From UBA4717 sp045580165 (GTDB lineage Bacteria; Bacillota; Clostridia; Oscillospirales; CAG-272): DNA of 64,000 nucleotides. Position numbers and translations under genes: made by a program. The notes beneath the pieces were generated by a model that made no database searches, had not been told where the DNA came from, and was given only the letters and a program-made list of their open reading frames with translations. Positions 43,963 through 53,148 of this stretch are shown here, one piece after another (within the stretch, counting starts at the first letter, position 1; the number at the start of each line of letters is the position of its first letter). Location: the NCBI GenBank assembly GCA_045580165.1, contig JAZNNG010000028.1, positions 11,264-75,263 of the forward strand. Reading direction: 5' to 3'.

Positions 43963-45666
43963 TTAAATCTTTTCGGGCGCCTTCATACAGATAAGGCCGA
44001 ATGCGGTCTTCAGTACGTTGTTGACCGCCTTGGTGAGAGCAACACGTGTAGCTTTAACGTCAGCGTCATCTGCCGTCACGATGGGACAGGAGTGATAGAA
44101 GCGGTTGAAGGTGTTGCACACCTCGATGATATAACGCGTGATAACCATTGGCTCGTATTCGTTAAGTGCTGAAAGTATCTTTTCGGGATATCTTGCAAGC
44201 ACCTTGACAAGCTCTGTTTCGGTAGCATCTGTGAACTTGATACCACCTACTGTACCGTCAGCCTTGCTGAGAATCGAGCAGGTACGCGCGTACGTGTACT
44301 GCGAGTAAGGACCTGTGTTGCCTTCAAACGAGAGCGCATCCTCAAGAACGAAGTTTATGTCCTTGATCCTGTTGTTTGAGAGGTAGTGGAATACGATAGC
44401 ACCAACACCGACTGCCTCAGCGATATCGTCGCTGTTTTCAAGGTCGGGATTCTTTTCCTTCATAATATCGTGAACCTTTTCTATCGACATTTTGAAAAGA
44501 TCCTTCAATAGAATGACGTTACCCGTACGGGTAGCAAGCTTTTCGCCGTTTATCGATACCGTACCGTAGGGGACGTGAACGAGGTCCTTCGCCCATTCGT
44601 GACCCATAAGCTCAACAACCTTGAACCACTGAGCAAAGTGTAAGCTCTGACCTGCGGAGGTAACGTAGATACATTTGTCGAAGTCGTAGGTCTTCTTTCT
44701 GTAATCGGCCGCGGCAATATCACGGGTAGGGTAGAGGGTAGAGCCGTCACGCTTGAGGATAAGACAGGGCGGCATACCGAATTCTTCAAGGTCGATGATA
44801 GACGCACCGTCGTCGATCTTCATAAGCTTCTTCTCACGAAGCTCCTCGACTATAGCAGGCATCTTGTCTGAATAGAAGCTTTCGCCGTTGTAGCTGTCAA
44901 ACTCAATTCCGAGCTGCTTGTAGGTCTTCTGATATTCAGCAAGGCTTATCTCGATAAACCACTTCCAGAGAGCAATGTTTTCTTCGTCAAAATGCTCAAG
45001 CTTGGTAAACTCTGCGCGAGCTTTATCGTTAAGCTCAGCATCCTTTTCCGCTTCCTCGTGGAACTTGACGTAGAGAGCTACAAGCTCGTCAATACCGCCG
45101 TTTTCAATCTTTTCACGGTCACCCCAAAGCCTGTAAGCGACTATAAGCTTACCGAACTGTGTTCCCCAGTCGCCGAGGTGATTGATACCGATACAGTTGT
45201 AGCCGGCGAACTCGTGAAGCATTTTAATTGAGTGTCCGATAACCGTAGTACCGAGATGGCCTATATGGAACGGCTTTGCTACGTTGGGGGAGGAGTAGTC
45301 GATAACGATATTCTTTCCCTTACCGAAATCAAACCGTCCGTAGTCTGTACCGAGCGTATTTATCTCGCCGACCTTGTCTGCGAGGTAGCTTTCCGAAATA
45401 AACATATTGAGGTAACCGCCCGCAACGTCGACCTTTCCGATCTCGGGCATTTTAATACACTCTGCAAGTGACGCCGCAATAGCTGGAGGCGCCATTCTGA
45501 GCGCGCGGCTGAGTTTAAAGCAGGGGAACGCAAGGTCACCCATAGCTGCATCGGGCGGATACTCGAACATAACAGAGATCTGTTCGGCATCGAGTCCGTG
45601 AGAGTCGTTTTTCGTATTCAGCTCGCAAAGTATTGCGTCTGCGAGCTTTCTTTTAAGATTAAGCAT
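43963..45666 (-). CDS. argS: Arginyl-tRNA synthetase
   Basis: A 567-residue class I synthetase. HIGH motif in SSPNVAKPFHIGHLGTTVIG; the KMSKS site is replaced by the arginyl-type segment SINGEKLATRTGNVI; the DALR anticodon-binding domain ends the protein (NTFNRFYHSCPI). The N-terminal Add-1 domain for the tRNA D loop is present. The gene follows murE by 25 nt, so it probably shares its transcript. Confidence 0.97.
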   Translation of the reverse strand: MLNLKRKLADAILCELNTKNDSHGLDAEQISVMFEYPPDAAMGDLAFPCFKLSRALRMAPPAIAASLAECIKMPEIGKVDVAGGYLNMFISESYLADKVGEINTLGTDYGRFDFGKGKNIVIDYSSPNVAKPFHIGHLGTTVIGHSIKMLHEFAGYNCIGINHLGDWGTQFGKLIVAYRLWGDREKIENGGIDELVALYVKFHEEAEKDAELNDKARAEFTKLEHFDEENIALWKWFIEISLAEYQKTYKQLGIEFDSYNGESFYSDKMPAIVEELREKKLMKIDDGASIIDLEEFGMPPCLILKRDGSTLYPTRDIAAADYRKKTYDFDKCIYVTSAGQSLHFAQWFKVVELMGHEWAKDLVHVPYGTVSINGEKLATRTGNVILLKDLFKMSIEKVHDIMKEKNPDLENSDDIAEAVGVGAIVFHYLSNNRIKDINFVLEDALSFEGNTGPYSQYTYARTCSILSKADGTVGGIKFTDATETELVKVLARYPEKILSALNEYEPMVITRYIIEVCNTFNRFYHSCPIVTADDADVKATRVALTKAVNNVLKTAFGLICMKAPEKI

Positions 45667-45691
45667 ATAGAGTCCTTTCTTTTATAATGCC

Positions 45692-47161
45692 TTAACCTCT
45701 TTTTGTGAGCAAAGAGGCTTCTTTTAATATAATGTCACGCTCACAGAAGGGAATGCGTTTTCCCTCAACGAGCTGATATTTTTCATGACCTTTTCCTGCA
45801 AAAACTATAACGTCACCAATGCAGGCATTTCTGATTACGTACTTTATCGCTTCCTCGCGATCGGGGATAATAACGTAAGGGGTAGACGTGCCCTTGAAGC
45901 TTTCCTCTATATCGGATAATATCTTCATCGGGTCTTCAAAATCGGGATTATCACTTGTGAGTACACAAAAATCCGCGTGCTTTGCACATACGTCGCCAAG
46001 CTCCTTTCTGCGAAGCTCTGTCCTCGAGCCCACCGAGCCGAAAACTATCACAAGCCTTTTGGGTGAGTAGGTGGCTACCGTGTCGATGAGGTTTTGCATT
46101 GAATAGCCGTTGTGCGCGTAGTCGATTATGACCGTGCAGGAGTCGATAGCGTCTATTATCTCAAAGCGTCCCTCGACGGTTGCGCTCTTAAGCGCCGATA
46201 TTATCACCTTATCGTCAACGCCGAAGCGCTTTGCCGCAGCAATAGCCGCAAGCGCATTGTAGACGTTGAAAACTCCGGGCATTTTCAGCGTGATCGGAGC
46301 AGTTCCCGTGGCGCTTACACATTCAAACGAGATGCCGAGTGAATTATCGGTCTTGTACTGACGTATAAGCTCCGCCTTAAAGTCTGCGTGAGTATTAAGC
46401 GCATAGGTTTGAGATAAGCATGTGGCGTCTTTTCGCATATCCGTGTAATGCGGATCATCGGAATTGAAAATTCCGATGCGGCAGTTCTTGAAAAGCTCAG
46501 CCTTGCATTCCATATAGTTTTCAAAAGTCGGATGCTCACCGTCGCCGATATGGTCGGGGGCAAGGTTTGTGAAAACGCCGACGTCAAAGATTATGCCTTC
46601 AACGCGGTGTGTAAGGTATGCCTGTGACGATACCTCGATAACGCAAGCGTCGACGCCTGACTTTAACATCTTGTCAAATGCCTTGAAAAGCTCGTAGCTT
46701 TCGGGCGTGGTGTTGAGAGTGGGTGAATGCTCACCGTTAATGTATATACCGTTCGTGCCGATGGTAGCGGTGTTTATTTTAGCCGCGTTAAGAATATCGG
46801 CAGTCAGCTTGGTTACCGTTGTCTTTCCCTTTGTTCCTGTGATACCGATAAGCTTAATTCGTCTCTCGGGGTGAGAGAAAAACTCGGCAGAGATAAGAGC
46901 AAGCGCACGTCTTGTGTTGTCTGTATAAATAACCGTGGCGTCAGAGGGAAGTGTCAACTCTTTTTGTGCGATAAACGCACGGCAACCGTTTTGGTATGCG
47001 CTCTCGGCATATTTGTGACCGTCTGTTACTGCACCCGTCAGACAGACGAACAAAGTAGACGGCTTTGCCTTGCGCGAATCGTAAACAATATCCGAGATAT
47101 CTGTGTCGGAAAATTTCTGATCCCCGATATCTATAACGCATGTTAACTGTGAAAGAAGCAT
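45692..47161 (-). CDS. murE: UDP-MurNAc-tripeptide synthetase MurE, non-canonical specificity motif
   Basis: A 489-residue Mur ligase adding the third residue of the peptidoglycan stem. ATP loop GTKGKTT (109-115), carbamylated-Lys segment YMECKAELF (K220), and TTPESYEL are intact. The specificity motif, DNPR in diaminopimelate-adding enzymes, reads DNPD (404-407) followed by FEDP. Loss of the Arg that contacts the DAP carboxylate argues for L-Lys or L-Orn as substrate, by analogy to Gram-positive cocci; this is inference. It is the last of four tightly spaced genes with racemase, ATP-grasp and asparagine synthetase. Confidence 0.92.
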   Translation of the reverse strand: MLLSQLTCVIDIGDQKFSDTDISDIVYDSRKAKPSTLFVCLTGAVTDGHKYAESAYQNGCRAFIAQKELTLPSDATVIYTDNTRRALALISAEFFSHPERRIKLIGITGTKGKTTVTKLTADILNAAKINTATIGTNGIYINGEHSPTLNTTPESYELFKAFDKMLKSGVDACVIEVSSQAYLTHRVEGIIFDVGVFTNLAPDHIGDGEHPTFENYMECKAELFKNCRIGIFNSDDPHYTDMRKDATCLSQTYALNTHADFKAELIRQYKTDNSLGISFECVSATGTAPITLKMPGVFNVYNALAAIAAAKRFGVDDKVIISALKSATVEGRFEIIDAIDSCTVIIDYAHNGYSMQNLIDTVATYSPKRLVIVFGSVGSRTELRRKELGDVCAKHADFCVLTSDNPDFEDPMKILSDIEESFKGTSTPYVIIPDREEAIKYVIRNACIGDVIVFAGKGHEKYQLVEGKRIPFCERDIILKEASLLTKRG

Positions 47162-47190
47162 ATTATTTCACCGTGTTTAAGTATTTGCCG

Positions 47191-47907
47191 TTATCGGCAG
47201 GGCTTTTCGCAGGCTTCAACCGTGCGACGAGCCAAAATTTCAAGAGAGTCGACGAAGAAATCGTCATTCTTTATCTCAGGGTAGTTTTTCTTGACGAGAG
47301 AAAGCTCGGTACACCCGAGGATTACTCTCTCGCATCCGAGAGCCTTCATTTTGTCGGCAATTTCGGAGAATTTTTCAATGTTGGGGTCAATACCCTTTTT
47401 TATCGACTCAAAGATCATATCGGTAATAACGTCCTGGTCCTTCCCGTCGGGGGATATGATCTCGACCTTACCCTTGCCCGAGCGCTGATACGTACCTGCC
47501 TTGCAGGTGCCCTCGGTTGCAAAAAGCGCGGCCTTCGTCACACCTGAGCTATAAAGGAAATCAACCGTTTCGTCGATTATATTAAGTATAGGGATGTTTA
47601 TTTCCTTTGCGATACCGTCGTAAAAATAGTGGGCGGTGTTGCAGGGAATAGCAATAACGTCTGCGCCGTATATCTCAAGCTTCTTGGCTTCCTCTATCAT
47701 AACAGGCAGGGGATTGTCGTCGCTCTGACCGAGTATAAAGCTTGAACGGTCGGGGGTTGACGAACGGCTCGATATGACCATATCAATATGGTCCTGATCG
47801 CGCTCAACAACAGTAAGCGAGGTTAGAAGCTCGTAGAAATAGGCGGTTGCCATAGGACCGAGGCCGCCGAGAATACCGAGCAGCTTGTTTTTCTTTTCTT
47901 TTAACAT
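47191..47907 (-). CDS. Aspartate racemase-like enzyme
   Basis: A 238-residue Asp/Glu racemase. Both catalytic Cys residues are present: C89 in IPCNTAH and C199 in LGCTEL. The N-terminal GILGGLGPMATAYFYELL and the SSRSSTPDRSSFILG segment match aspartate rather than glutamate racemases. Start at ATG 47907 with GGAG 6 nt before; an upstream Met at 47919 lacks a site. Directly downstream of a D-aspartate-ligase-like gene, so its probable job is supplying D-Asp to that enzyme. Confidence 0.87.
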   Translation of the reverse strand: MLKEKKNKLLGILGGLGPMATAYFYELLTSLTVVERDQDHIDMVISSRSSTPDRSSFILGQSDDNPLPVMIEEAKKLEIYGADVIAIPCNTAHYFYDGIAKEINIPILNIIDETVDFLYSSGVTKAALFATEGTCKAGTYQRSGKGKVEIISPDGKDQDVITDMIFESIKKGIDPNIEKFSEIADKMKALGCERVILGCTELSLVKKNYPEIKNDDFFVDSLEILARRTVEACEKPCR

Positions 47908-47937
47908 CTTTAACTCCAATAAAAATAAACTTAAGAG

Positions 47938-49158
47938 TTATTTGTACTGTCTGTACTTTTTGAAATGATTAAACGTGTATGCGAGCGCATAGAATAAGCG
48001 CTTCGGATTGTTTTTGGTGTCGAATTTGTAGAAATACGACGAAAACTCGCGTCCGTCCTTGATAAGAGACTTGATGCTCTTTATTATTTCGGGCTTTGTC
48101 CTCATATAAGAATAAATGATTTTTTTCGGAACAATATGCCAGAATGCAGGCTTTCCGAAAATAATACCGTCAAGACCGTCTCCGAGTCTGTCGTTTATGA
48201 CAAGCTCTGCAATATTACAGCCGGATGCGGTAACGTAGTAGTTGCTTCTTCCTTGTCTGAGGTTGATCTCAAACGCGCGGTAGGTGTTGTCGCGCTCATC
48301 GTACTTGATATCGAAGTTTGCAAAGCCGACGTAGCCGATGTTTTCAAGATAGGTCTTGAAGGATTCCATAAGCTCGGGATTTTCCTCTGTGAGAATAGCC
48401 GCGTGGTTGCCGACGGCCTTTGGAGTGTGCTCCTCAAGCAGAACGTGACCGAGACACATCATACGCACCTTGCCGTTTTTGTCCGAGTATGCGGTCAGAA
48501 CTCTCATATTGGAGTCGTCACCCGGAATGGTATCCTGAAGTATTATCTCATCGGGGTATCCCGATGCGTAAATAGCGTCGATTGCCGCTTTTGCTTCCTC
48601 GGGGGTTTTTGAGAAATAAACCTTTTTCATACCGTCAAAGGGATACTTCCAATAAAGAATACTGCTCGACGGCTTCACGATTATCGGATATTTGAATCCA
48701 AGTGCGTCTTCTGTGAGAATATCTGCAGAGTAATCGGAGCCGATGATCTTGGTCTTGGGGTAGAGAATACCTGCCGAGTCGCACTCCTTGTAGAAGTTCG
48801 CCTTGCTCTGAAGCTTTTCCCAAAGCTCGACGTCAATATACGGCATAATAAACTTATCTGCAAGCTTGTCCTTGCATTTTATAATGAGTCCCGCATAATC
48901 GTCGGTACAACCCATAAGAACGAGGCTTTTGCCGCTTTTTGTTTCTGCAAAATCAAGGAGCGTTTTTACAAAGACCTCGGGCTCGTCAAAATCGGGAACC
49001 GTAGTGAATTTTATTATTTTTGAATGCTTCGTGCAACCGATTTCGTATCTGCCGAAGGCATTGGCTATTACTCCGTATTTTTCGTGAAAGGCACGGGCTA
49101 CGTTATAGCAGTTAAGGTCTGCGCCTGCAATAACTAACTCAAAATCCTTGTTTGTCAT
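47938..49158 (-). CDS. ATP-grasp ligase, D-aspartate ligase (Asl) type
   Basis: A 406-residue ATP-grasp enzyme. The N-terminal pre-ATP-grasp part (VIAGADLNCYNVARAFHEKYG), the ATP-binding segments IIVKPSSS and EIILQDTIPGDDSNMRV, and the metal site FANFDIKYD...FEINLRQGRSNYY resemble, as I recall that protein, the D-aspartate ligase of Enterococcus faecium, which attaches D-Asp to the epsilon-amine of Lys in the wall precursor. Start at ATG 49158 with GGAGAA upstream. The gene lies between asparagine synthetase and aspartate racemase. The alternative is an unrelated carboxylate-amine ligase of the same fold. Confidence 0.82.
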   Translation of the reverse strand: MTNKDFELVIAGADLNCYNVARAFHEKYGVIANAFGRYEIGCTKHSKIIKFTTVPDFDEPEVFVKTLLDFAETKSGKSLVLMGCTDDYAGLIIKCKDKLADKFIMPYIDVELWEKLQSKANFYKECDSAGILYPKTKIIGSDYSADILTEDALGFKYPIIVKPSSSILYWKYPFDGMKKVYFSKTPEEAKAAIDAIYASGYPDEIILQDTIPGDDSNMRVLTAYSDKNGKVRMMCLGHVLLEEHTPKAVGNHAAILTEENPELMESFKTYLENIGYVGFANFDIKYDERDNTYRAFEINLRQGRSNYYVTASGCNIAELVINDRLGDGLDGIIFGKPAFWHIVPKKIIYSYMRTKPEIIKSIKSLIKDGREFSSYFYKFDTKNNPKRLFYALAYTFNHFKKYRQYK

Positions 49159-49185
49159 ACTTTTCTCCAAAAGCCCTACGGCTTT

Positions 49186-51051
49186 TTATATATTCTTTTT
49201 GCAAGCAACCGTTTCGTCAATAAAGAAACGCTTATACCATACGAGGAAGGTAAATACCGTCCATATTTTGCGTCCTCTGTCGTGAGCGCGGTCATCACTG
49301 TTTTTGTGCTCGTCAAGAATTGCCAAAAGCTTGTCGGTGTTGAAAAAATTTGCCGCGTAGTCGCTTGTGAAATATTCTTTTACAATGTTATAATACTTGT
49401 CTTCTCTGAGCCAGAAGCGAATCGGCACGGGGAAGCCCTTTTTCTCTCTGACCGCCCATTCGTCGGGGAGGGTCTTGTTGGCAGCCTTTCTGAAAACGTA
49501 CTTGGTGTTTTCGGAGGTTATCTTATATTCTGCGGGCAGGCTTGACGCGTGACGCATAACCTCGTAGTCGAGGAAGGGAACGCGAAGCTCAAGAGATGCC
49601 GCCATACTCATTTTGTCAGCCTTTAAGAGAATGTCGCCGGGAAGCCAGAGATTAAGGTCAAGATATTGCTTTTTTGAAAGCTCGTCAAGTCCCTTTGCTC
49701 TCTTGTATATCGGCGCGGTTATTTCTTTTACGCTCTTTCCTGCTTTATACTCGGGCTTCAGAATATCAAGTGCCTCGGCTTCGGAATAAACCTTAGCCTG
49801 ACCGATAAACCAGTCCTCGGGTCTGCCCGAATTTTTTATTATGAAGTCGTGACCCTTGAAGTAGGGAAGCGCCTTTGCCGTACACGCGGCAAAACGGCGT
49901 ATGAACGACGGTATTTTTCTGTATTTACGCGCAAGGGCATTTACGTTGTAGTCTTCATACCCTGCATATATCTCGTCCGCGCCCTCACCCGAAAGCACGA
50001 CGGTAACGTGCTCCTTGGCAAGCTTTGCAAGGAAGTAGAGGGGAACTGACGACGGATTTGACTGCGGCTCGTCCATGTGATACTGAATGTCGGAGAAGGC
50101 GTCAAAGCACTCATCGGCAGTCAGAAGCTTTTTGTGATTTTCAACGGCGAGCTTACTTGAAAGTTCAGCAGCGTAATCGGTTTCGTTGAATTTGTGGTAA
50201 TCAAATCCCACAGAGAATGTTTTGTCGGGCATAAGGCAGGCGGTGATATAGCTTGAGTCAACTCCGCCCGAAAGGAAGGAGCCGACCTTTACGTCACTCA
50301 CCGAGTGAGCCTTTACCGACTCGCGTACGACCTTGTCTATCTCATCAACGTAGGTGTCAAACGGCTTTTTGTCGGGACTAAAGCTCATATCGCGGTAACG
50401 CTCGACCGTGAGCTTGCCGTTCTCGTAAGTAAAATAATGAGCCTGCGGGAGCTTGTATACTCCCTTGAAAAATGTTTCGTTATCGGCTGAATACTGGAAG
50501 GTAAGATAAGGCCTTAATGCCTTTTCGTTAACCTCCATAACAAAATCGGGATGCTCAATAAAGCTTTTTATCTCAGAGCCGAAAAGTAGATTTCCGTCAT
50601 TGAGTACGGTGTAGTAAAGCGGCTTGATGCCGAACATATCGCGCGCACCGAACAGGCTCTTTGTTTCAAAATCCCATATTGCAAACGCGAACATACCGCG
50701 AAGCCTTGTTATGACGTCGCGGCCGAATTTTCTGTAGCCCTCGAGAAGCACCTCTGTGTCGCAGGTGGTGTCAAAGGTAGAGCCGAGGGAGATAAGCTCC
50801 TCGCGGAGCTCACGGAAATTGTATATCTCGCCGTTGAAAACGATGACGGACTTCCCGTCACGGCTTGTCATCGGCTGACCCGCGTTCTCGCGCAGGTCGA
50901 GAATGGATAGTCTGCGGAAGCCGAGAGTAATGCCGTCACCGAGATAGGTGTTGCCCATATCGGGACCGCGGTGGAATATTCTGTTGTTCATTTTTTCGAT
51001 TATCTCGTCACGGCGCTCAATAAAGCCCGTAAATCCGGCAAAACCGCACAT
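49186..51051 (-). CDS. Glutamine-hydrolysing asparagine synthetase, AsnB/AsnH type
   Basis: A 621-residue amidotransferase. Cys2 is the N-terminal nucleophile (MCGFAGF) of the glutaminase domain, with RGPD and FNGEIYN; the synthetase domain has the PP-loop FLSGGVDSS and LSGEGADEIYAGY. It could make free L-Asn, but placement 27 nt ahead of the D-Asp ligase gene fits the AsnH role known in Lactococcus: amidating the D-Asp side residue in the wall cross-bridge. First gene of the four-gene set. Confidence 0.9.
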   Translation of the reverse strand: MCGFAGFTGFIERRDEIIEKMNNRIFHRGPDMGNTYLGDGITLGFRRLSILDLRENAGQPMTSRDGKSVIVFNGEIYNFRELREELISLGSTFDTTCDTEVLLEGYRKFGRDVITRLRGMFAFAIWDFETKSLFGARDMFGIKPLYYTVLNDGNLLFGSEIKSFIEHPDFVMEVNEKALRPYLTFQYSADNETFFKGVYKLPQAHYFTYENGKLTVERYRDMSFSPDKKPFDTYVDEIDKVVRESVKAHSVSDVKVGSFLSGGVDSSYITACLMPDKTFSVGFDYHKFNETDYAAELSSKLAVENHKKLLTADECFDAFSDIQYHMDEPQSNPSSVPLYFLAKLAKEHVTVVLSGEGADEIYAGYEDYNVNALARKYRKIPSFIRRFAACTAKALPYFKGHDFIIKNSGRPEDWFIGQAKVYSEAEALDILKPEYKAGKSVKEITAPIYKRAKGLDELSKKQYLDLNLWLPGDILLKADKMSMAASLELRVPFLDYEVMRHASSLPAEYKITSENTKYVFRKAANKTLPDEWAVREKKGFPVPIRFWLREDKYYNIVKEYFTSDYAANFFNTDKLLAILDEHKNSDDRAHDRGRKIWTVFTFLVWYKRFFIDETVACKKNI

Positions 51052-51099
51052 AATTTATAACCTTTCCAAAAATAAAATGCCTGTTAAAAACCGCACATA

Positions 51100-51121
51100 C
51101 CGGCGGAGAGGACTCCGCCGG
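51100..51121. terminator. GC-rich inverted repeat, possible terminator before asnB
   Basis: A perfect 9-bp stem CCGGCGGAG/CTCCGCCGG (51100-51108 with 51113-51121), loop AGGA. On the minus strand a T run follows only after 9 nt, so termination would be partial at best. Confidence 0.5.
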
Positions 51122-51157
51122 CGCGCGAAAAATTTTACTTAAATCTTAAACTTCGCG

Positions 51158-53128
51158 TCAGACCTCGTATTCCTGACGTCTGATAACGTGATCCTGATAC
51201 TCGCGGTCAAGCTCAACGAAGTATGCGCTCCAACCCCAGATACGAACGACAAGACGTCCGTAGTTTTCGGGATTCTTCTGTGCGTCCTTCATTGTTTCAA
51301 GGTTAACGCTGTTAAGCTGGAGCTGATGTCCGCCGAGCGAGATGAAGTACTTGACGAGCTTTGCAACCTTGCTGATACCGTCCTTGTCGCGGAATACGGA
51401 GTTGTGGAATTCAATGGTGAGAGGTCCGCCGTTCATAACGTTTTCAAAGTGCTGCTTTGAGAAGGACTTGATTACCGAAACGGGGCCCACCTTTGCAAAG
51501 AGACTGGGCGCGAAGTTAGCACCGAAGGGCTCCTTTTCGAGTCTTCCGTCAGCGGATGCGCCTATCTCGTCAGCGTGCCAGAGGTAGTACATAGCAGAGC
51601 CCGTACCTGCTCTCCAGATACCGCCCTCACAGTTCTTCTTACCCTCGAAGCAAGCGCCGAAGGAATCCATAAGCTCAACCGAGATGCTGTCTGCATAGTC
51701 ATCGTCCATGCCGAGCTTGGGAGCTTCGTTTCTGAGCTTTGAGAGAAGCTCCTCGTGACCCTCGAAGTTAGCGCGTACCGCGTCAACCATTTCTTTTGCG
51801 GTAACCGACTTTTCGTCGAATACGTACTTCTTGATAGCCGCAAGGGAGTCAACGGCAGTCGAGTGACCCGTACCGTGAACACCGAAGTTGTGGTACTTGA
51901 TAGGATCAAGCATTACGCCCTCGAGGAAAGGGGAGGGAACAAACCATACGTTGTTGACCGATGCCATTATCTTTTCGCATTCTGCCTTGATGTTGGCTTT
52001 TACCGTTTCGAAGAATTCTTCATAGGTAGCGCACTTTTCAAGGTGAGCGTACATAGCGTCGTTAACTGCCTTGGGATATGACATAGCCGCGATGTTAACT
52101 ATATCGAACGCGCAACCCGAAACGATGAATTCCCAGCAAGCCGCAACAACGTAGTTAGCGGCATCCTCGTGAGAGTAGCCGAGCTTTTCGAGCGCGGGGA
52201 TAACGATGTCGTCGTTTTCATACTGCGGGAAGCCGAGACCTGCCTTGGTAAGCTCAGTTCCGAGCTCGTAGATCTCGTCGGGAGTGTCCTTTGTAACGCG
52301 GAGATTTATCTTGGGGTCGATCATCTTGAGGTTACGGGATGCCTCAAGACAAATTCTCGAGAGATCGGAGAAAACGTCATTACCGTTTTCGTCAACACCG
52401 CCGAGAACCATGCTCTGACCGTTGTCGCCCTGCTGAACGCCAACGTACATATCACTGTCCTTGTTAAAGGAGAGGAAGAAGTCCTCAACCAGCTCAAGCG
52501 CGGTCTCGTATGTATAAACACCCTTATCCATATCTGCCTTGAAATAAGGATACATAAACTTGTCAAAGCGGCCTACTGTGTTGTGATAGTTGCCCTCAAG
52601 CCACATTGAGAAGTGAAGAATTCTGAACATCTGGAGAGCTTCTCTGAAGTTTCTTGCTCCGTATCTCGGAACCTGAGTCAGAACCTCTGCGATGTCATTT
52701 CTGCCGACACGAACAGCCTCTGCCTTGTATCTGTCGGCAAGGTCGATGATAAGGTCGATAGCCTTTTTGGTGTACTCACTCGCACCCTCGCGGAAAGCGA
52801 GAAGACCTGCCTTTATAACCTTTTCAAAATTCACGTTGATGTTGGAGATATAGCCGAGCTCGTGGATGTAGTGCTCCTTCTTTATCTCTGCCCACTCGTC
52901 CTCGGTAAAGCAGTCGGGGATGCAGGTGGTGGTACGGATGAACGTGATCTTCTCCTCGGGAAGAATATGGGGGGTCTGGAGCTTCATAAGCTTTTCAAAA
53001 CGGTCAGCCATGCGCTCCTCGGGAGAAAGTCCGCGCGCCTTGTATTCACTTGCGAGGTCGCAGGTGTTGTCAACTCTGAGCGCGTGGTGCTTTTTTTCAA
53101 CGATGTAATCAAATAATACTTTGCTCAT
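51158..53128 (-). CDS. Glycyl radical enzyme of unassigned substrate
   Basis: A 656-residue member of the pyruvate formate-lyase family. The C-terminal glycyl-radical loop reads RIWGWSAYFVEL with Gly632; the usual form is RVxGY/F. The thiyl loop has C331-W-E333, the CxE arrangement of the eliminases and decarboxylases rather than the CC of pyruvate formate-lyase. It is shorter than most diol and amine lyases. No radical SAM activase adjoins it; the neighbours are tatD and metG, 20 nt upstream. Substrate unknown. It requires anaerobiosis and an activase encoded elsewhere. Confidence 0.85.
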   Translation of the reverse strand: MSKVLFDYIVEKKHHALRVDNTCDLASEYKARGLSPEERMADRFEKLMKLQTPHILPEEKITFIRTTTCIPDCFTEDEWAEIKKEHYIHELGYISNINVNFEKVIKAGLLAFREGASEYTKKAIDLIIDLADRYKAEAVRVGRNDIAEVLTQVPRYGARNFREALQMFRILHFSMWLEGNYHNTVGRFDKFMYPYFKADMDKGVYTYETALELVEDFFLSFNKDSDMYVGVQQGDNGQSMVLGGVDENGNDVFSDLSRICLEASRNLKMIDPKINLRVTKDTPDEIYELGTELTKAGLGFPQYENDDIVIPALEKLGYSHEDAANYVVAACWEFIVSGCAFDIVNIAAMSYPKAVNDAMYAHLEKCATYEEFFETVKANIKAECEKIMASVNNVWFVPSPFLEGVMLDPIKYHNFGVHGTGHSTAVDSLAAIKKYVFDEKSVTAKEMVDAVRANFEGHEELLSKLRNEAPKLGMDDDYADSISVELMDSFGACFEGKKNCEGGIWRAGTGSAMYYLWHADEIGASADGRLEKEPFGANFAPSLFAKVGPVSVIKSFSKQHFENVMNGGPLTIEFHNSVFRDKDGISKVAKLVKYFISLGGHQLQLNSVNLETMKDAQKNPENYGRLVVRIWGWSAYFVELDREYQDHVIRRQEYEV

Positions 53129-53148
53129 AAATCTGTCCTTTCAAAAGA

